Positions 9,279 to 19,403 of a stretch of DNA of 64,000 nucleotides are shown piece after piece (position 1 is the first letter of the stretch; each line of letters starts with the position of its first letter). The translations under genes were made by a program, and so were the position numbers. The stretch comes from Poecilobothrus nobilitatus (Eukaryota; Arthropoda; Insecta; Diptera; Dolichopodidae), in contig OX352772.1 in the NCBI GenBank assembly GCA_947095535.1, positions 109,514,903-109,578,902 of the forward strand, in the 5' to 3' direction. The notes below the pieces were generated by a model, which did not search any database, was not told where the DNA came from, and saw only the letters and a program-made list of their open reading frames with translations.

Positions 9279-10415
9279 AAAGGTAAGGATAATAAAATTG
9301 CTGATTTTCTTAGTAGAATAAATACAGATAAAAACGAAATAAATGAACTGACCGAGACGTTCAGTCTTAACGAAGGGAGAGAAACCTTCGAAATAAATAA
9401 TAATGACGAAAACAATGACAATACTTCTCTTAAACTGACTATTCATTCACAAGAAGAAGAACAACTTGACCATATTCCAATTTTAGAAACTATAGTTAAT
9501 AGATTTAAAACTCAAATAATAATTTCCCATAATTTTATTCAAGAATTTGAAAATCATCTAGATGGTAAACGAAGAATTTACATTAGTCCTGACTTTACTG
9601 AACCAGAACTTATCAACAAATTAAAATCTTATATAGCAGACTCCAAAATTGCTATCTTTACCCAAATATCAGATCATGATTACAATATTATTCAACAAAT
9701 ATTAATAAAGAACTTTCCTAATACCAAATTTATAAAATGTACTTACTTTGCACAAGACATAAAATCGGAAGAAGAACTTATAAAAATTTTATCTTTGCAT
9801 CACAAAAAACAAAAACATCCGGGAATTATTTCATTATACGAATATTTAAAATATAAAGTTTATGACAAACAACTAAAAATAACAATTAATAGAATTACTA
9901 ACAACTGTGAAATTTGCAGTAAAGGTAAATATGACAGAAACCCTATTAAACCCAAATTCAAAAAAACAGAAATCCCAGTGGAAAAAAACCAAATTATTCA
10001 TATTGACACTTATACCAATAAGAAACAAAATTTCTTAGTTTTCATTGATAAATTCACCAAATACGCAACTGCATATCCGTTAGAACACAAAAACCATACA
10101 GAATTAATTGAAAAACTTAAAATGTACTTTAACCATAAAAAACCAAAAAAATTAATTGCAGATAACGAAGTTAATAATATGTACGTCAAAGAATTTTTAT
10201 CACAAGAAAATATCGAACTTCATTTGGTTAAACCAAACAGCCACACTGGAAATTCTAACGTAGAAAGATTAAATAACACCATAATGGAAAGATTACGTAT
10301 TTTAAATTTAGAAGAACAACTTCCCATTAGAATTCAAATGTTAAACGCTATAAAAAATTACAACAACCTATACCATAGTATAATTGAAACCACTCCACAA
10401 AGGTTCAGAAAATAA
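9279..10415 (+). CDS. pol: Integrase domain, open frame in copy A
   Basis: The frame is open from GKDNKIADFLSRI (the usual RNase H-integrase linker) to 10415. Counting from the Met at 9795, a zinc-binding H-x4-H-x29-C-x2-C lies at residues 3-41. The catalytic core has D71 (HIDTYT), D123 (IADNEV) and E157 (NVERLNNT). It would insert the cDNA into the host genome. No start is needed because it is part of the Pol polyprotein. The C-terminal part is out of frame (next entry). In copy B one extra A breaks the same frame before D71. Confidence 0.85.
   Translation, partial: KGKDNKIADFLSRINTDKNEINELTETFSLNEGRETFEINNNDENNDNTSLKLTIHSQEEEQLDHIPILETIVNRFKTQIIISHNFIQEFENHLDGKRRIYISPDFTEPELINKLKSYIADSKIAIFTQISDHDYNIIQQILIKNFPNTKFIKCTYFAQDIKSEEELIKILSLHHKKQKHPGIISLYEYLKYKVYDKQLKITINRITNNCEICSKGKYDRNPIKPKFKKTEIPVEKNQIIHIDTYTNKKQNFLVFIDKFTKYATAYPLEHKNHTELIEKLKMYFNHKKPKKLIADNEVNNMYVKEFLSQENIELHLVKPNSHTGNSNVERLNNTIMERLRILNLEEQLPIRIQMLNAIKNYNNLYHSIIETTPQRFRK
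9368..9381 (+). promoter_or_regulatory. Possible central polypurine tract
   Basis: TAACGAAGGGAGAG here is identical to the 14-mer that forms the polypurine tract just before the 3' LTR-like segment (12074-12087). It lies between RNase H and integrase. A second plus-strand priming site in pol is known for lentiviruses and some retrotransposons. The function here is inferred only from the sequence identity. Confidence 0.4.
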
Positions 10416-10719
10416 TTTTATTTCATCTGATATTATATACAACAATTTAATTAAATCCCAAGAAAAACGTTTAATAAAACATAATAAAAATAGGGAAGAC
10501 TATAGAGAAATTCGAAAAATAGGATATATAAAAAACTACAAATGTCTCAAGCACAAAGATCAACCTAAATTTAGAAAATACAAATTAAATAATGTACACC
10601 CTATTAACATTAAAAGACCTTTAAAATTTTCAGACAATCTCGATAACGAAAGTACTTCTACTATTTCTAACGTTACTTCCGCTAGCACGAACGAGTCAAC
10701 TACAAGTAGAGAAAATTGA
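10384..10719 (+). pseudogene. pol: Integrase C-terminal tail, frame-shifted
   Basis: 111 residues overlapping the end of the preceding frame. It is basic, with IGYIKNYKCLKHKDQPKFRK and NIKRPLKF, the conserved pol C-terminus of 17.6/297-type elements. The frame change near 10405-10415 is identical in copy B, so it arose before the duplication. Its 3' end overlaps, in another frame, sequence leading into env. Confidence 0.7.
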
Positions 10720-10777
10720 AACAAACAATGGTTATACGATTATTCAAATACTAATTCCAAAAACATTTAATTACTCT

Positions 10778-12049
10778 TTGCATATTATTGATCTAAATGA
10801 AATAGACAACTTAATAAGTGAAATAAAAAGAAGTTCATCCCTTTTTACAACAAATACAAGCAATCGCTTACTAAAGGAAATTGACAAATTAGAAGACAAA
10901 TTAGCTACCTTGAAAAACGGGCATCATACAATACAAAAACGTGAACTTTTTAACTTTTTCGGAACAATTAGTAAATGGCTAACTGGAACTATGGGCAACG
11001 ACGACAGACAAGTCATAAACCAACATTTGCAATCCTTTGAATATAATAACGACAACTTTATTAAAAATATGAACGAACAAGTACAAATCAATAATAATTT
11101 CAACAACTCCATAAATAAATTACTAGATAACATTCAACAAGACAGACAATTAATAAAAAATATGCTAAAAAACGAAGTTGACGAAAATGCTTTAAAAATT
11201 TCACTTTTTGACTTAAAATTAAATATACCACAGATAAATAAAATTATAGAGGACTTACAAGATAATATAATTCTTTCAAATTTAAATATTATCCATCCAT
11301 CTCTTCTAAATCACGAAGAGATAATTAATTTTAAAATAAACTCTGAGAAATTAAAACATATTAAAGTAGGATTTTCAAGAACAACTACTAACAAATTAAT
11401 ATTCTTAATTAAAATTCCTTTCAAACTAACCTCTATTAACAAAAAACTAATTACACCTTTAGCTAATGAAAATAATTGCAATATAATAGATTCTTCAATA
11501 ACAAAAACTTTAGAATTTCGTAACGAACTCTATGAATACGATGAAACCAAAGCTCTTCATCAATTAAGAAAAATTAATCATTGTAAAAAAATTAAAAATT
11601 GTAAAACTTTAAAAAATTGTAATAATGAAATAATTGAAATCGATGATAGCAGTATACTAGTACAATTGGCAAAAAATGTAATACTAACTTCTAAATGTGA
11701 TGAAAGAAAAATGAATCTTAAAGGTAACTATTTTGTAAAATTTTATAATTGTAGTATTAGTTTAGATAATAAGAGTTTTTATAATGAGATAACAGAAATA
11801 AAAAATAAATTTGTATTGTCAAATCTAGATTATAAACCAGCAAATAATTCTTACAGTTTTAATGAAATTATATCAGAAACAAAGAAAAATATAGATCAAA
11901 TTGAAAAATTGAAATTTAAAATAAATGTATTGTCAATGTATTGTATTATTGTCATAAAATTAACTGTAACAATAACTGTAATATCAATAATATCTATTGT
12001 ATGTTTTATGAATTGTAAAATAAAAAAATATTGGATCGATTTTAAATGA
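10778..12049 (+). CDS. env: Errantivirus envelope (baculovirus F-like) open frame
   Basis: 423 residues. A basic dipeptide (KR, residues 54-55) precedes a hydrophobic LFNFFG segment and WLTGTMGNDDRQ. This is the cleavage-site/fusion-peptide arrangement of the F-like Env of errantiviruses. A heptad-rich region follows, then Cys pairs near residue 270-280, and one transmembrane segment at about 385-411 with a short basic tail. The first fusion-peptide residue is Glu here but Gly in copy B. No signal peptide is visible at this Met. Upstream sequence in the same frame is partly open, so the true start is probably lost or joined by splicing. It would mediate membrane fusion. Confidence 0.8.
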   Translation: MHIIDLNEIDNLISEIKRSSSLFTTNTSNRLLKEIDKLEDKLATLKNGHHTIQKRELFNFFGTISKWLTGTMGNDDRQVINQHLQSFEYNNDNFIKNMNEQVQINNNFNNSINKLLDNIQQDRQLIKNMLKNEVDENALKISLFDLKLNIPQINKIIEDLQDNIILSNLNIIHPSLLNHEEIINFKINSEKLKHIKVGFSRTTTNKLIFLIKIPFKLTSINKKLITPLANENNCNIIDSSITKTLEFRNELYEYDETKALHQLRKINHCKKIKNCKTLKNCNNEIIEIDDSSILVQLAKNVILTSKCDERKMNLKGNYFVKFYNCSISLDNKSFYNEITEIKNKFVLSNLDYKPANNSYSFNEIISETKKNIDQIEKLKFKINVLSMYCIIVIKLTVTITVISIISIVCFMNCKIKKYWIDFK

Positions 12050-12073
12050 AAAGATTCAGGAGAATCTTAACTC

Positions 12074-12087
12074 TAACGAAGGGAGAG
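12074..12087 (+). promoter_or_regulatory. Polypurine tract of the provirus
   Basis: TAACGAAGGGAGAG lies 25 bp after the env stop, immediately before AGTTATATGT. Errantiviral LTRs usually begin with AGT, so this is the expected site for plus-strand DNA priming. Confidence 0.55.
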
Positions 12088-12440
12088 TTATATGTAAGAA
12101 CAAATCGGTAACAAATAAAAAATGTCTCAGCAACGTGACAAATTTGCCAACGTTGCGAGAAACATTTAATAATGATTTTCCCAGGGAAAATCATTCCCAC
12201 AATATTATTCTTTATTAATTTAAATATATCATATTTCAGAAATATTTCGCAAGTATTGTAAAGTAATTAATCAGCAAATCGATTCAATATAAATTACCTT
12301 AATTTTAGTTAATTAGAGTAGTATATTTTGTAATACCATTATTAACAGTTCTAACTAAAGTTAGAACCATTTTTAATAAATATAAATATTAATCTAAAGA
12401 TTAATGTGTGTTTTATTTTTGTTGATAATTTTTTTTTATT
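12086..12440 (+). repeat. Putative 3' LTR with a series of hairpins
   Basis: The segment begins AGTTATATGT after the polypurine tract and ends in an unresolved position near 12440, where a minus-strand LINE fragment begins. It holds four perfect inverted repeats: GCAACGT/ACGTTGC (12130-12156), AATGATTTTCCC/GGGAAAATCATT (12171-12195), GTTCTAACT/AGTTAGAAC (12348-12367) and ATTAATCT/AGATTAAT (12388-12405). No matching 5' LTR exists in the window upstream of gag, so the boundaries cannot be fixed by pairing. Confidence 0.45.
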
Positions 12441-12455
12441 GTCAACTAGGTAAAA

Positions 12456-13085
12456 TTAAATATAAAAGTTGCGTTCATTGACTAAAAATTCTGCTGGGAT
12501 TCCACATATTTCTATCTCCTTGCAAATTTTTTTCTGCTTCATTTTTTCCATTTCAATTCTGTTGTAATGTATATCACTTTTAAGCGTTTTAATTTCATTT
12601 CTCAAACATATATTTTCTTCAATAATTCCATCGATGAATTCTTTAATTTAAGCAATTTCATTTTCAAATTTTTGGAAGTCAGCTAATTGTGTTTTCTGAT
12701 TGGCAAGTATAAGTTCAATTTTCTTATCAATTGTTCCAACATCAATTATAATATCTGTTTTTTTATTTATGCTTGTAGTACTTGATGTGCTGGGTTTGTT
12801 TATTGATTTTCTTTTTTGTTGATTATTTTTACACTGACGACAAAACCAGATTTTCTCATGATTCTGGGTAAGTTCCTTGACTTCTTCAATATCCAATCCG
12901 CAACAAGTATAACAGAACCATTTCTTGCAATCTCCGTCACATTGCAGTCCACCATTCACTCTAAAATAATTTTTTTTGTTGCACTTTATACAAATTTTAC
13001 TATCATTCGCCAATGTTGTTTTGACGTTTTTAACTTTGGAATGGTGTTTGTAACCACCAAAAGGAAGCGAGTTAGATTTGGACAT
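12456..13085 (-). pseudogene. LINE ORF1 with PHD finger, start codon supplied by a DINE element
   Basis: The first 145 residues encode a PHD-type zinc finger: C32-x2-C35, C49-x3-C53, W56-F-C58-x2-C61 and W80-x-C82-x2-C85, with Cys in the usual His position. A Ser/Thr linker and a coiled coil follow. A single TAA (12645-12647) then interrupts, and the same frame continues with coiled coil and EIEICGIPAEF, the start of the ORF1 RRM, before ending at 12456. This is the PHD + coiled coil + RRM plan known from CR1-group ORF1. Residues 1 to about 18 derive from antisense DINE sequence, so the open frame is a chance fusion. Confidence 0.7.
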
Positions 13086-13989
13086 GTATATATATTCTGA
13101 ATCAGGATCAGCTCCTGATTCGATTTAACGATGTCCGTCCGTCCGTCCGTCCGTTCGCACGATAACTCAAAAACTAATAAAGCTATCTTGATGAAATTTA
13201 TATAGTAGGTTACTAATTACGAAAGGAAGGCTAAGTTCGAATCTGGACAAAATCGGTCCATGGGTTCGGATTCTGGAAGCTTCCGAATGATTCCGGAGCA
13301 AACGAGATTATCTCCAAAACCAACAAAGATAGAACCTTTAAATTTTTGCACAATGATGTTCCTTCCCGTTCGATTTATGTTTCTGAAATTTAAGAGGATT
13401 TGGTCCATGGGTTTAGATTTTGGAAGCTTCCGAACGAGCACCAGAGCAAATTAGATTATCTCCAAAACCAATAAAGGTATAACCTTCAAATTTGGCAGAG
13501 TGGTGTTCTTTCATGTTTTATTTAAGTCTCTGAAATTTGAGAGGATTTGGTTCATGAGCCCCAGAGCAAGCAAATATATCTCCACAATCAACTAAGATAT
13601 AACCTTTAAATTTGGCAGAGTGGTGTTCTTTCATGTTTTATTTAAGTCTCTGAAATTTGAGAGGATTTGGTTCATGGGTTCTTATCTTGGAAGCTTCCGA
13701 ACGAACCCTAGAGCAAACGAATATATCTCCACAACCAACAAAGATAGAACCTTTGTTTTTAGTACAAGAGTGTGCTGTTATGTTTCCTTTTCTATAAAAT
13801 TGGAAACTGACATTTGAAAGAATTTGAACCATGAATTCGTATTTTGGAAGCTTCCGAACGAGCTCTAGAGCAAACGAGATTTTCTCCAAAATCAAACCTT
13901 TAAATTTTGATAGAACCTTTAAATTAAACAAAGATAGAACCTTTAAATTTTTTACAATGATGTTCCTTCTCGTTTGATTTATGTCTCTG
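13028..13989 (+). mobile_element. DINE-like element, truncated at both ends
   Basis: Starts about 33 bp inside the family 5' end (TTAACTTTGG), keeps the GTCC microsatellite (13133-13155) and about five to six minisatellite monomers. It breaks off at 13989 into an unrelated GC-richer minisatellite. The 3' stem-loop is missing. Near 13885-13940 copy A carries about 35 bp of duplicated TAGAACCTTTAAATT sequence absent from copy B. Confidence 0.8.
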
Positions 13990-14530
13990 GCGGGTGTCGA
14001 ATGTCTCTTAGCTTCGGGCGGGTGTCGAAGAAATTTGGATGCAATATGTTACCCGGATTCGGCCCAGATATGGCGGTTTTATGGTCTGAAAGCATACCTG
14101 TGAGAAAACTTTATGAAGTTCCGGTAACCCGTTTGGGCGCGAGAGTCGAACGAAGTTCACTAATTTCTTTTGTTGTCCTGCTTAAACTGTTTAATCAATT
14201 GATTTCAAAATTAGCAAAATTGTTGGTCTTTAGCAGAAAAGCTCACTACTTTAATTTAGTTACGATCCATTAACCCGTTACGGCACCAGGGCTCAGTGAA
14301 CTATTTTAATTAACTTTGTTGTCCCGCTTAAACGGTTTGACGAATTGAGTTGAACATTTTCAAAAGTGTAGGCCTTCACCACAGAAGTTCACTCAGTTGA
14401 TTTGGTTAAAATCCATTACCTCTTTTCGGCAACAGTCTTTTCAATTTCTTTGTTGTCGTGCTTAAACTGTTTGAACAATTGAGTTGAAAACTTACAAAAG
14501 TGTAGGTCTTTACTTTTACTTGTAGGTCTT
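13990..14530. repeat. Second minisatellite (about 145 bp), partial array
   Basis: Three to four monomers marked by TTTGTTGTC (near 14168, 14315 and 14449), GTTTGACGAATTGAGTTGA, and TTAACCCGTTACGGCACCAG. The same monomers form the longer array at about 17880-18950. The fragment seems to be the downstream end of a Helitron-like segment whose beginning has been replaced by the DINE at 13028. No gene is seen. Confidence 0.75.
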
Positions 14531-14911
14531 TTTACTTTTATCTTTACTGTTTTTAATATTCCATAAAAACCTTTCAATGCAAATTTCTAATATATAACAG
14601 TAATTAAAATAACCATATTAAGTATCTTAAGAATATTGTAATTAAGTATTAACAACATTATATTTTCGGCCGTTGTGAAAAAACAGAAACATTTTCCTAC
14701 ATACGACAATCATCATGTCATCATTCAGAAATACATTACTTATATGTGGTCTACCTATATAAGATGCATGTGTATAACATATTTCTAAAAAAATATCATT
14801 GAAATATGTACATATAGTATGTATAATATATCCATATATTTAAAAATACTATAAACATAATCAATTAAATTAGAAAACATATTCACATTTCTGTACAATA
14901 TTTAATCAAAA
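14531..14911. other. AT-rich spacer, recurrent flank of the minus-strand DINE elements
   Basis: Contains ATTTTCGGCCGTTGTGAAAA and a run of TATA/ATGTACATA motifs. The same sequence, slightly diverged, precedes the next DINE at 19001-19403. It is thus part of the higher-order repeat unit. I see no coding signal. Confidence 0.7.
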
Positions 14912-16935
14912 ACAAGTAAATGTAACAGTAAGTCGATGTAACCGACTTATTAATACCCTACACCTGAATAATTCGAATTAAATTAACAATCCATAAGTGT
15001 TTTTGGCAGTGCTCGAACTTCTTCCCTTTTCTGTCTTATTCAACTCGAATTTCAAGAACGTAAAAGAGGCATCCGCTTGGGATATTCTTGACACCCTTGT
15101 ATAAAATTTTAAGTTTCTATCTTAATTATTTTCGAAGATTGGTAGGCCTTGGGATGTTTGTGTCAGCTACCCGAATTGCCACTCCAATTCATCGAATCCA
15201 TCTCAGGAACATAAAGAAAACTTGCCAGAACACCATTCTATTAAATTTAAAGGTTCTACTTTTGTTGATTTTGGAGATATGCTCGTTGCTCTTGTGCTCG
15301 TCCGGAAGTTTCCAAAATACGAACCCATGGTTCAAATTCTTTCAAATGTCAGTTTCCAATTTTACAGAAAAGGAAACATAACAGAACACCTTTGTACTAA
15401 AAATAAAAGTTCTATCTTTGTTGGTTGTGGAGATATACTCGTTTGATCTGGGGCTCGTCCGGAAGCTTCCAAGATTTGAATCCATGGACCAAATCCTCAC
15501 AAATTTCAGAAACATAAATCAAACATGAAGGAACACCATTCTGCCTAATTTAAAGGTTATATCTTTGTTGCATTTGGAGATAATATCATTTGCTCTGAGG
15601 CTCGTTCGGAAGCTTTCAAAATCCGAACCCAAAGACCAAATCCTCTCAAATTTCAGAGGCCTAAATCATACATGAAAGAACACCATTATGCCAAAAGTAA
15701 AGGTTATGTATTTGTTGTTTTTGGAGATAATCTCATTTGCTCTGGGGCTCGTTCGGAAGCTTCCAAAATCCAAACCCATGGACCACATCCTCTTAAATTT
15801 TAGAGACATAAATCAAACTGGAAGAAACATCATTATAAAAAATTTAAAGGTTCTATCTTTATTGGTTTTGGAGATAATCTCGTTTGCTCTGGGGCTCGTT
15901 CGGAAGTTTCCAAAACCCGAACCCATAGACCAAATCTTCTCACATTTCAGAGACTTAAATAAAACATGAAAGAACACCACCCTGCCAAATTTAAAGGTTA
16001 TATCTTTGTTGGTTTTGGAGATAATCTCATTTGCTCTGGTGCTCGTTCGGAAGCTTCCAAATCCAAACCCATGGACCAAATCCTCTTAAATTTCAGAGGC
16101 CTAAATCATACATGAAAGAACACCACCCTGCCAAATTTAAAGGTTATATCTTTGTTGGTTTTGGAGATAATCTCATTTGCTCTGGTGCTCGTTCGGAAGC
16201 TTCCAAATCCAAACCCATGAACCAAATCCTCTTAAATTTCAGAGGCCTAAATCATACATGAAAGAACACCATTCTGCCAAAAGTAAAGGTTCTATCTTTA
16301 TTGGTTTTGGAGATAATCTCGTTTGCTCTGGGGCTCGTTTGGAAGTTTCCAAAAGCCGAACCCATGGACCAAATCTTCTCACATTTCAGAGACTTAAATA
16401 AAACATGAAAGAACACCACCCTGCCAAATTTAAAGGTTCTATCTTTGTTGGTTTTGGAGATAATCTCATTTGCTCTGGTGCTCGTTCGGAAGCTTCCAAA
16501 ACCCAAACTCATGGACCAAATCCTCTTAAATTTCAGAGACATAAATCGAACGGGAAGAAACATCATTGTACAAAATTTGAAGGTTCTATCTTTGTTGCTT
16601 TTGGAGATAATCTCGTTTGCGGAGATTATCTCCAAAAGCCCGGAATCATTCGGAAGCTTCCAGAATCCGAACCCATGGACGGATTTTGTCCAGATTCGAA
16701 CATAGCCTTTCTTTCGTAATTAGTAACCTACTATATAAATTTCATCAAGATAGCATCGTTATTTTTTGAGTTATCGTGCGTACGGACGGACGGACGGACG
16801 GACATCGCTAAATCGACTCCGGCGGTGATCCTGATTCAGAATATATATACATGTCTATACCTAACTCGCTTCCTTTTGGTGGTTACAAACACCATACCAA
16901 AGTTAATATACCTTATACTTTAGGTGTAGGGTATA
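14912..16935 (-). mobile_element. DINE-like element, complete, minus strand
   Basis: On the minus strand it starts at TATACCCTACACCT (16935) and ends in the hairpin TAAGTCG..CGACTTA and ACTTGT (14912). It holds a GGAC microsatellite (about 16782-16801) and about ten 146-147-bp monomers. Copy B of this element is 289 bp longer, mainly from two more monomers. A 41-nt hairpin near its 5' end is shared by the other minus-strand copies. Confidence 0.82.
16598..16638. other. 41-nt perfect hairpin in the DINE 5' region
   Basis: CTTTTGGAGATAATCTC (16598-16614) and GAGATTATCTCCAAAAG (16622-16638) are exact inverted repeats around a 7-nt loop. It appears to come from an inverted duplication of the TTATCTCC part of a monomer. 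The same structure occurs at 21560-21600, 24505-24545, 43850-43890 and 48945-48985 but not in the plus-strand elements. Confidence 0.75.
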
Positions 16936-17723
16936 ATGAGTACATATCTACATATTTAAAGAACCTTACATTCTTATCCATATACAATTTTTACACATAT
17001 TTTTAGCCAATCACTTTGAAAACATAATTAGAAAAAGTAAACGTAAAAAAATTCTGGTTGATTTACAAAGATAAAAACAGTCACGTATTTTTTATATTGA
17101 AAATATGTTAAATAGAGCGTGAGAAAATAATTTAAAAAGAAATTTTTTCAAAATTTGAAGAGCTGTTGTTGCTGTAGGATCTCCAACGGTGAGGGTACAT
17201 AAAAAAGTTGTTCTACAACATTATTCTGTAAATAAACCTATGCATAGTTAATATTTCATTGCTCTTTATTAAACAGTATATAAGTTTTATAAACAGACGG
17301 AGGGACAGAGCGAACCTAATAGCAAATTTTTCAAAATGTGTTTAAAAGGATAATTCACAAAAACATGAAGTGACATTACTTACGAGAAACATGTATTACA
17401 TGGTCTTTTATAATTCAAATGCGATTTTATGTTTCGGTATTAACGAATATATTGTGAAAACTCACTTCTCCGTAATTGTGTACTCAATAGATTATTGATT
17501 CCGTTAAAGATTTCTTGTAGACGAATTGTCTCTAATTCTTCGCTCTGTTTATACAATTTAACTAAATGTAATAAAAAATAGAATATTAACTACCAGCATC
17601 TGTAAATGTATAGTAATAAGTTAACTATATTAATTAAATTATATTAACGCAGAAACAAAAGTTAATAATATTTATTTTATAAAGCCACTAATATACTCCG
17701 GGCAACACCGGGTACTCTGCTAG
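16936..17723 (+). mobile_element. Segment ending in a Helitron-type 3' terminus
   Basis: AT-rich DNA without a recognisable gene. It ends in a GC-rich hairpin (CCGG 17698-17701 with CCGG 17708-17711) followed 8 bp later by CTAG (17720-17723), which fits the CTRR rule of canonical Helitrons. The beginning of the element is not defined. The first ~290 bp recur, diverged, at 49282-49600. Confidence 0.45.
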
Positions 17724-19000
17724 TCTAATACATTAGGAAGAAATTCTGTTTGTTTGTGCCCTTTTCACGTAAAAATCACCAGTTCGATTGCAATCAAATT
17801 TTGCAGGAACATTTCTACGATCCCGGAAAGATTCATAGGCTATATGGTGTTTCGGTTTCTTAACCCATCGCGGCCCGAGAGCCATTTAAAGCTTTTTCGT
17901 TGTCCTGCCTAAACGGTTTGGTCGATTGATTTGATTTGTACAAATGTTCTTCTTAGCTTTGGACGGGTGCCGAAGAAATTTGGATATAATATTTTACCTG
18001 AATTCAGTCCGGCGGGCTTCCAAAAAAACTTTTGTTTCCGATTTATGTCCAATTTTGTATGGTGGTCTTATGGTCCCAAAAAAAGCCTGTGACAAATTTT
18101 TATGACGTTCCGTTAACCTGTTTGGGCACGAGAGCCGAACGAAGTTCATTAAATTTTACTGTTGTCCTGCCTAAACTGTTTGACCAATTGAGTTGACAAT
18201 TTACAATAATATAGCTCTTTACCATAGGAGCTCACTGAGTTTAGTTGGTTACGATCCATTAACCCGTTTCGGCACCAGGGGTCAGTGAAATTTTTCAATT
18301 TCTTTGTTGACGCGCCTAATCGGTTTTACTAATTGAGTTGAAAATTTTCAAATGTGTAGCTCTTCACCCCAGAACATCATTAAGTTGATTTGGTTACGAT
18401 CCGTTAAGCTGTTTTGGCACCAGGGCCCAATGAAGTTTTTTAATTTCTTTGTTGTCGCGCTTAAACGGGTTTACCAATTGAGTTTGCCAAATTTAAGTGT
18501 AGCTCTTTACCACAGGAGCTCACTGAGGTGATTTAGTTACGATCCATTAACCCATTTCGGCACCAGGGCTCAATGAAATTTTTAAATTACTTTGTTGTCG
18601 CACTTAAATGATTTTACCAATGGAGTTGAAAATTTACAAAAGTGTAGGTCTTTATAACAAAAGCTTTCTGAATTGATTTAGTTACGATACATTAACTCAT
18701 CAGGCTTCAGGCAATGAAGTTTCTCATTTTTGTTGTTGTGCTTAAACGATTTGACCAATTGAAAATTTGCACAAGTATTGCACTTTGGCACACAAACTCA
18801 TTCAATAAATTTTGTTGTGATACATTAACACATTTCGACACGATAGACTATCAAAAAAAAAATTTTGTTTCTAATTTGGCAGGATGAATTTATGGTTCTA
18901 AATAAAGCCTGTGACAAAATGTTTGTTAACGTTTGTTAACCCATTTCCGCAGGAGCACCTATTAAAAATATTTTGCCCAATTTTTTGTATTGTTATTATT
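17724..19000 (+). mobile_element. Helitron-like 5' end with ~145-bp minisatellite
   Basis: Begins TCTAATACATTAGG immediately after the preceding CTAG, as a Helitron 5' TC end would. It continues with TTCTGTTTGTTTGTGCCC and then about six monomers with ACCAATTGAGTTGA, GTGTAGCTCTT, GGTTACGATCC and GTTTCGGCACCAGGG. There is no open frame of interest and no Rep/helicase domain, so it would be non-autonomous. The 3' end is not found before the next DINE. The class assignment is tentative. Confidence 0.45.
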
Positions 19001-19403
19001 ATTAAAAAGATATTTCCAACACTCTTTACTTTTATCTATACTGCTTTTAATTTTCCATAAAATCTTTTCAATGTAAATAATATAGAACAGTAATTAAAGT
19101 ATCTTAAGAATACTGTATTTAAGTTTTAACAACATAACATTTTCGGCCGTTGTTAAAAAACAGAAACAATCTCCTATATTAGCCAATCATCATGTCATCA
19201 TTCAGAAATGCATTACTGACATGTGGTCTTTACATATGGTTTACCCATATAAGATGCATTTGTATAACATATTTCCCATAAAATATCATTAAAATATGTA
19301 CATATAGTATGTATAATATCCGTATATTTAAAAATACTATATATAAACATAATCAATTAAATTAGAAAACATATTCACATTTCTGTACAGTATTTAATGA
19401 AAA
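19001..19403. other. AT-rich spacer, second copy of the DINE flank
   Basis: Diverged copy of 14531-14911, including ATTTTCGGCCGTTGTTAAAA and the GTACATATAGTATGTATAAT stretch. Nothing coding is visible. Confidence 0.7.

Larger units (their letters stand above)
6310..12440 (+). mobile_element. Errantivirus-like Ty3/Gypsy provirus, copy A (5' LTR lost)
   Basis: Order gag - protease - reverse transcriptase - RNase H - integrase - env on the plus strand, followed by a polypurine tract and a 3' LTR-like segment. The F-protein-like env and the absence of zinc knuckles in Gag fit the insect errantivirus group (gypsy/17.6/297 relatives). No sequence resembling 12086-12440 occurs upstream of gag, where a LINE and an AAAATA repeat lie instead, so the 5' LTR and primer-binding site seem lost. 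Pol carries multiple stops and frameshifts, most shared with copy B. Confidence 0.88.

Noticed and set aside
15210..16690. CRISPR-like array (regular repeats)
   Set aside because: Repeats are contiguous 146-147-bp monomers with no unique spacers, in a eukaryotic transposon context without cas genes.
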